From Anaerolineae bacterium (lineage in GTDB: Bacteria > Chloroflexota > Anaerolineae > Aggregatilineales > Phototrophicaceae), in contig JACMMD010000193.1 in the NCBI GenBank assembly GCA_014379235.1, positions 1 through 8,865 on the forward strand: a stretch of DNA of 8,865 nt, in the 5' to 3' direction. This document shows, in pieces, positions 5,633 to 8,865 of the stretch; position 1 is the stretch's first letter; each line of letters begins with the position of its first letter. The notes below the pieces were generated by a model, which saw nothing but the letters and a program-made list of their open reading frames with translations, did no database searches and was not told the origin of the DNA. The position numbers and the translations under genes are program-made.

Positions 5633-7114
5633 ATGCCCACGTTTAATTTCATCTGTGTTCACTGCGGCGGCAAAATGAAGGTTGACGTTGCCAGTGGCAA
5701 GATCAAGTGTACGGAGTGCGGCGCGTTTTTGGGCGACGAAGCGGCAAACACATCGACGCAAGCTGCACCCTCAGCCCCACGCAAAGCGGTCACCATCACC
5801 CATCGCGGCGAAATCAACGCTTGGGCGCGGGCCGCGTTCGACACCGCGCACGATTATCTGAACAAGGGCGCTAATGCACAGGCGATGGACGCTCTGCAAC
5901 GGGCGCTTGACAATCAGGCGAACTTTGCCGACGCTCACCTGTGGATAGCCAAACTCAGCGACGACGAAGCCATGAAACGCGATCATCTCGGCAGCATCCT
6001 TGCTGAAGACCCGACTCATGCCGAAGCCACGCGGCTGTTGATGGTGCTCAACGGCAGGCTGACGGCGGAGCAGGCGGCGCGCAGCTATCACTATAACGAT
6101 CAGCAGGCGCGCACAGTCGAGGGCGCGGTCTCAACGAAGACGACGGCGCTGCTGTGCCCGATTTGCAGTGGACACCTGACCGTCGATGAAGCATCCAACC
6201 GCGTTCAGTGCCGCTTCTGTGGTTACACTGGCGAACGCGAAGAATCTACTTTTCATTCCGTAAGCGAAGACTCGCTGACGATGGCGCTGATCGAGAAGAA
6301 AGCCAATCCCGTGCGCTGGGTGATCGGTGAACGGCTGCTGCACTGTAACGAATGCGGCGCGGAACGCACTATTCCGGCGCGAACCCTGTCGATGCAGTGC
6401 CCATTTTGCGGCTCAAATCAGGTCATCGTGCAGGATGCGCTCGGCTCATTTCGGCAACCGGACGGTCTGATACCATTCAGTGTTTCGCGCCAAGAGGCCG
6501 CCGAAGGCATCAAAGCGCGTTTGGGCGGCATGGGCGAACGCCTTCGCAGTATGTTGACGTTGGACAAGAACGATGTCAAACAAGCGCTGCTGGACGCGGT
6601 GTATATGCCGTTCTGGGTGTTCGACAGTGTAATCGACGTGACCAAAACCACGTTCTACAAAGACACGTCGTCAGCACGGCGCATCAACCAGCACGTGAAG
6701 CCATCGACCACCGAGAAGTTTGTGGATATGCTGAACAATGTCCCCATCGCCGGAGCGGCGAACATCAACCTTGTGGCCAAGATCAATGACTGGGATATGA
6801 GCGTGATGCAGCCCTACACGCCGCAGCTTTTGGCCAAGTTCCCCGCGCAGCTTTACAGCATCGACTTTGATAAAGCGGCGCTGGATGCTCACAGCGTCAT
6901 CAACCACGAGATGCGCGCCCGACACAGCATGACCTACGGCGAGAACGTCAGCGTCACCGTATTCAGCGCCATTCGCCAGATGACGTTCCAACTGGCGCTG
7001 CTGCCTGTATGGGTGGCGACGCTGATTGAAGTCGATGGTGATACCCGCACCGCGCTGGTCAACGGGCAGAGTGGTAAGGTCGCGCTCGGTGAGACGCAGA
7101 AGCATGGAAAGTAG
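5633..7114 (+). CDS. Triple zinc-ribbon protein with TPR-like segment, unknown function
   Basis: The protein has 493 residues and appears cytoplasmic, with no signal peptide or TM segment. There are three CxxC...CxxC zinc ribbons, at C8/C11/C26/C29, C175/C178/C193/C196 and C238/C241/C256/C259. A TPR-like helical segment lies between the first two (about 64-140, with A-x-D-A-L-Q-R-A-L then A-D-A-H-L-W). The C-terminal region has DGLIPF (277-282), the YMPFW block (324-328), LLPVW (456-460) and NGQSGKV (477-483). From memory, the combination of GLIPF, Y-x-P-F-W and a terminal NGQTG-like motif marks a bacterial zinc-ribbon family sometimes mislabelled as PriA-like or TFIIB-like; its function is unknown. 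The three zinc ribbons plus TPR suggest a protein- or nucleic-acid-binding scaffold. The start has only a weak AGG upstream (5621-5623). The stop adjoins a heptamer array at 7115. Confidence 0.9.
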   Translation: MPTFNFICVHCGGKMKVDVASGKIKCTECGAFLGDEAANTSTQAAPSAPRKAVTITHRGEINAWARAAFDTAHDYLNKGANAQAMDALQRALDNQANFADAHLWIAKLSDDEAMKRDHLGSILAEDPTHAEATRLLMVLNGRLTAEQAARSYHYNDQQARTVEGAVSTKTTALLCPICSGHLTVDEASNRVQCRFCGYTGEREESTFHSVSEDSLTMALIEKKANPVRWVIGERLLHCNECGAERTIPARTLSMQCPFCGSNQVIVQDALGSFRQPDGLIPFSVSRQEAAEGIKARLGGMGERLRSMLTLDKNDVKQALLDAVYMPFWVFDSVIDVTKTTFYKDTSSARRINQHVKPSTTEKFVDMLNNVPIAGAANINLVAKINDWDMSVMQPYTPQLLAKFPAQLYSIDFDKAALDAHSVINHEMRARHSMTYGENVSVTVFSAIRQMTFQLALLPVWVATLIEVDGDTRTALVNGQSGKVALGETQKHGK

Positions 7115-7128
7115 GCACGAGGTGCGAG
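7115..7128 (+). repeat. Short GTTCGAG-family array after the zinc-ribbon gene
   Basis: Two variant heptamers, GCACGAG (7115) and GTGCGAG (7122), directly follow the TAG stop at 7112-7114. They are followed by an AAGGATAAA similar to the GGATAAAG at 1666-1673. The orientation relative to the gene matches the other arrays. Confidence 0.55.
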
Positions 7129-7189
7129 AAGGATAAATCACACTTCCAGCGTAAAAACGATACCCGGCAGATCGCTTTCAAACCTCTCG

Positions 7190-7217
7190 CTAACGGCTTA
7201 TGGCTGAAAGCTGTCGG
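7190..7217 (+). repeat. Second CTnnnnG-family heptamer array
   Basis: Four units of 7 nt are seen: CTAACGG (7190), CTTATGG (7197), CTGAAAG (7204) and CTGTCGG (7211). The first unit and the overall pattern match the right half of the array at 5553-5600. It lies in the 224-bp spacer between the zinc-ribbon and STAS-like genes. Confidence 0.55.
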
Positions 7218-7263
7218 CCAATCACTGCCCGTTGATAACTCCGTACAATATTCGAACCCAATC

Positions 7264-7293
7264 CTTACATAAATTACGGAAAATGATTATAGA
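7264..7293 (+). promoter_or_regulatory. Candidate promoter for the STAS-like and flippase genes
   Basis: CTTACA (7264-7269, 4 of 6 matches to TTGACA) and TATAGA (7288-7293, 4 of 6) are separated by 18 nt in a locally AT-rich stretch. The leader would be about 40 nt. This is a weak prediction. Confidence 0.3.
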
Positions 7294-7338
7294 ATTAAGA
7301 TAATTACAACAATAACCGGACACCATAACGCTTCCACT

Positions 7339-7770
7339 ATGAATGTACTCTCACCGAACTGTCGTAAGGAATGGCTTGCCGATGGACGTATCCTAAGCTA
7401 CACCTTCACTGGACTGGATAATATAGCTGTCGATGCTTTCGCCGACGATTTCTCGTTCGAGGCCGAAGTCTGGCCCGGCACACGCAGCCTACTCTGCGTA
7501 CTCAACTTTCAAACTGGCCGGACAATTCCGGGCGAATACGCGATCAGACGCGCAGTGCAGCTTTCGCGCACGCGCCCTCATCTGCCGACGCAGATCGCCA
7601 TCATCACCGACAATCCGAACTTCGCACAGATCATCGCGCCCATTCTGAGGATCATTCCCACCAACCCGCAGCGCACCTACGACATCTTCACCGAACTCGC
7701 GTCTGCTATCGAGTGGCTGCTTGCAGACGGCGACACGACTGCTACAATTGTGCCGCCAGAGGGATACTAA
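7339..7770 (+). CDS. Small STAS/SpoIIAA-like protein, unknown function
   Basis: The protein has 143 residues, no TM segment and no signal peptide. Order of elements: a strand-turn-strand start (ADGRILSYTFTG, 14-25), a helix, a strand LLCVLNFQ (51-58), a helix around 66-77, a hydrophobic strand QIAIITDN (85-92), a helix about 94-104, then a C-terminal F-x-E-L-x-x-A-I-E-W-L-L helix (117-128). This alternating pattern, ending in an A-x-x-WL helix, resembles SpoIIAA/STAS-fold proteins that bind small ligands or partner proteins. The assignment is by pattern only. No good Shine-Dalgarno precedes the ATG at 7339. Its stop is 15 nt before the flippase-like gene, so the two form a likely operon. Confidence 0.75.
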   Translation: MNVLSPNCRKEWLADGRILSYTFTGLDNIAVDAFADDFSFEAEVWPGTRSLLCVLNFQTGRTIPGEYAIRRAVQLSRTRPHLPTQIAIITDNPNFAQIIAPILRIIPTNPQRTYDIFTELASAIEWLLADGDTTATIVPPEGY

Positions 7771-7785
7771 CCGGCGGGGGATTTC

Positions 7786-8814
7786 ATGGGGCGGAGAACC
7801 GCATTCTTCATTATCAGCGCGCTAGTCAGCGCGCTATTTTTGTGGCTAGCTCTGCGCGGTATCGACCTGCAAGCAGTCATCGACAGCATCCGGCAGGCAG
7901 ATATTGGCTGGATTCTCGTCAGCGCGGTTTTCGCGTTCGGTTCACTGGTGACGCGGGCTGTGCGCTGGCGCGGGCTGCTCGGTGATTACGGCGCAAAGCT
8001 GTCGCTGCGAACGACGTTCTCGATCATCGGCATCACCTTCCTGATTAATCAGCTTCCATTACGCGCTGGCGAAGTGGCCCGCAGTTTGTTGGCGGCGCGC
8101 TACGGCGTCCCGGTGGTGACCGCCGCGACCAGCATTGTGGTCGAGCGCATCCTCGATACGCTGCTGGTGGTGGTACTGCTGGCATTCGGACTCAGCCGCT
8201 TACCCGAATCACCGCAGGCCGAGACCTCGGCGGCGGCGCTAGTCGGAGTGGCGGCGGTGGTGGCGTTCGTGGTGCTGCTGATCTTCGCCCGCTATCCGCA
8301 CTATGCCCATAACCTGCTGACGTGGTTCGAGGCGCGGCTGACCTTCCTCAAGCGCTTCAATTTACGTCGACTGCTGGATAACGTGCTCGAAGGCTTGCAA
8401 CCGCTGACCAACGGGCCGCGCTTGATCCATGCGCTGGTGTGGACGCTGATCGCGTGGGGCTTCTCCCTCGCCACGCTGTACCCGCTTTTGCTGGCGCTGA
8501 ACATCACTAACGTCGATGTACTGCTGGCGACAGTGCTTGGCATCACGTTGGCCTCGTTTAGCATCGCGCTTCCGGTCAGTGTGGCGTCGATTGGCCCGTT
8601 CGAAGGCGCGATTCGCGTGGCGGGTGAAGCGGTGGGTATGCAAGCGGCAGCGGCGGTTTCGCTCGGTTTCTTGTTTCACGGCCTGTCGATTCTCAACTAC
8701 GCCATCTGGGGAACGGTTGGGCTGGTGACGCTCGGCGTGTCGTTGAGCGATGCGATGAGCGGCAAGCCGGAAGGTTCGGGTGACGAGGTTCGAGGTTCGA
8801 GCGGTGAGAATTAA
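7786..8814 (+). CDS. Flippase-like membrane protein (UPF0104 / LPG-synthase TM region)
   Basis: The protein has 342 residues, typical for the stand-alone membrane domain related to the flippase half of MprF (lysylphosphatidylglycerol synthase). Such proteins are thought to move lipids or lipid-linked intermediates across the membrane; the substrate here is unknown. About seven or eight hydrophobic segments are visible (near 5-23, 41-56, 79-90, 116-137, 148-168, 215-237, 245-268, 287-317). Family motifs: R57-A-V-R-W, N-Q-L-P-L-R-A-G-E-V-A-R (88-99), E-R-I-L-D (120-124) and the IGPFEGA block (269-275). GGGGG lies 5 nt before the ATG. The last 13 residues (from about 330) are encoded by a heptamer repeat array and are hydrophilic, so the natural C-terminus was probably shorter. 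The next gene starts inside this one. Confidence 0.92.
   Translation: MGRRTAFFIISALVSALFLWLALRGIDLQAVIDSIRQADIGWILVSAVFAFGSLVTRAVRWRGLLGDYGAKLSLRTTFSIIGITFLINQLPLRAGEVARSLLAARYGVPVVTAATSIVVERILDTLLVVVLLAFGLSRLPESPQAETSAAALVGVAAVVAFVVLLIFARYPHYAHNLLTWFEARLTFLKRFNLRRLLDNVLEGLQPLTNGPRLIHALVWTLIAWGFSLATLYPLLLALNITNVDVLLATVLGITLASFSIALPVSVASIGPFEGAIRVAGEAVGMQAAAAVSLGFLFHGLSILNYAIWGTVGLVTLGVSLSDAMSGKPEGSGDEVRGSSGEN
8774..8808 (+). repeat. GTTCGAG-family heptamer array inside the end of the flippase-like gene
   Basis: Five 7-nt units in phase: GTTCGGG (8774), TGACGAG (8781), GTTCGAG (8788), GTTCGAG (8795) and CGGTGAG (8802). The array encodes the last residues of the upstream protein. It also contains GAGG (8792-8795) positioned as a Shine-Dalgarno for the GTG at 8804. 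Confidence 0.75.
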
Positions 8815-8865
8815 GCGCGTTTATCTGTGGGTTGCTGCGCTACTTCCGCTTGGATTCAACACCGC
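8804..8865 (+). CDS. Start of a probable membrane protein, partial
   Basis: A GTG at 8804 opens a frame that runs off the right edge (20 complete codons). It reads as a basic start (M/V-R-I-K-R) followed by the hydrophobic YLWVAALLPLGFN, the usual look of a first TM helix. It overlaps the end of the flippase-like gene by 11 nt, and GAGG lies 8 nt upstream. Genes for membrane glycosyltransferases often neighbour flippase-like genes, but too little is visible to name this one. Confidence 0.5.
   Translation, partial: MRIKRVYLWVAALLPLGFNT

Noticed and set aside
6671..7141. Open frame antisense to the zinc-ribbon gene
   Set aside because: The opposite strand carries conserved family motifs (LPVW, NGQSG). 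The antisense product has no recognisable pattern.

Overview
The window looks like ordinary chromosome of a moderately GC-rich, free-living bacterium, most likely a member of the Chloroflexota (Anaerolineae-like). That placement is inferred from three things: a partial XPB/Ssl2-type helicase-associated protein, many small membrane proteins of unknown function, and intergenic DNA full of short palindromes and 7-nt-period repeats. No single marker proves it. No mobile element, CRISPR array, tRNA or rRNA was found.

Layout. From 1 to 350 (+) lies the C-terminal end of a helicase-associated-domain protein. A palindrome-rich gap separates it from a convergent gene on the minus strand (494-1258), a tryptophan-rich protein with a 2TM-type hairpin. 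A divergent spacer follows, then a small DUF1232-type membrane protein (1402-1659, +). This converges on a two-gene minus-strand operon (3396 down to 1734) that encodes a pair of paralogous two-TM membrane proteins. Upstream of it, also on the minus strand, is rsmA/ksgA (3584-4411), the only gene here with a firmly known function (16S rRNA adenine dimethylation). A 339-bp divergent spacer leads into a plus-strand series. The first gene is an SH3-like protein (4751-5431) closed by a clear intrinsic terminator. Next come a 493-aa protein with three zinc ribbons and a TPR-like segment (5633-7114), a small STAS/SpoIIAA-like protein (7339-7770), a flippase-like (UPF0104/LPG-synthase-TM) membrane protein (7786-8814), and the first codons of another membrane protein (8804 to the window end).

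The least ordinary part is the intergenic DNA. Several unrelated-looking repeats share a period of about 7 nt: a GTTCGAG family, a TTCTGAG family and a CTnnnnG family. All five GTTCGAG arrays have the same orientation relative to the gene upstream of them. Four of the five touch, or lie within a few bases of, that gene's stop codon. In the last case the array forms the C-terminal codons of the flippase-like gene and supplies a Shine-Dalgarno-like GAGG for the next gene. A separate palindromic family (core GGGGATTGAAATCCCC) occurs in three spacers.

I see no complete new multi-gene system. The candidates for novelty are the 3'-end heptamer arrays, the paralogous membrane-protein pair, the Trp-rich repeat protein and the multi-zinc-ribbon protein.
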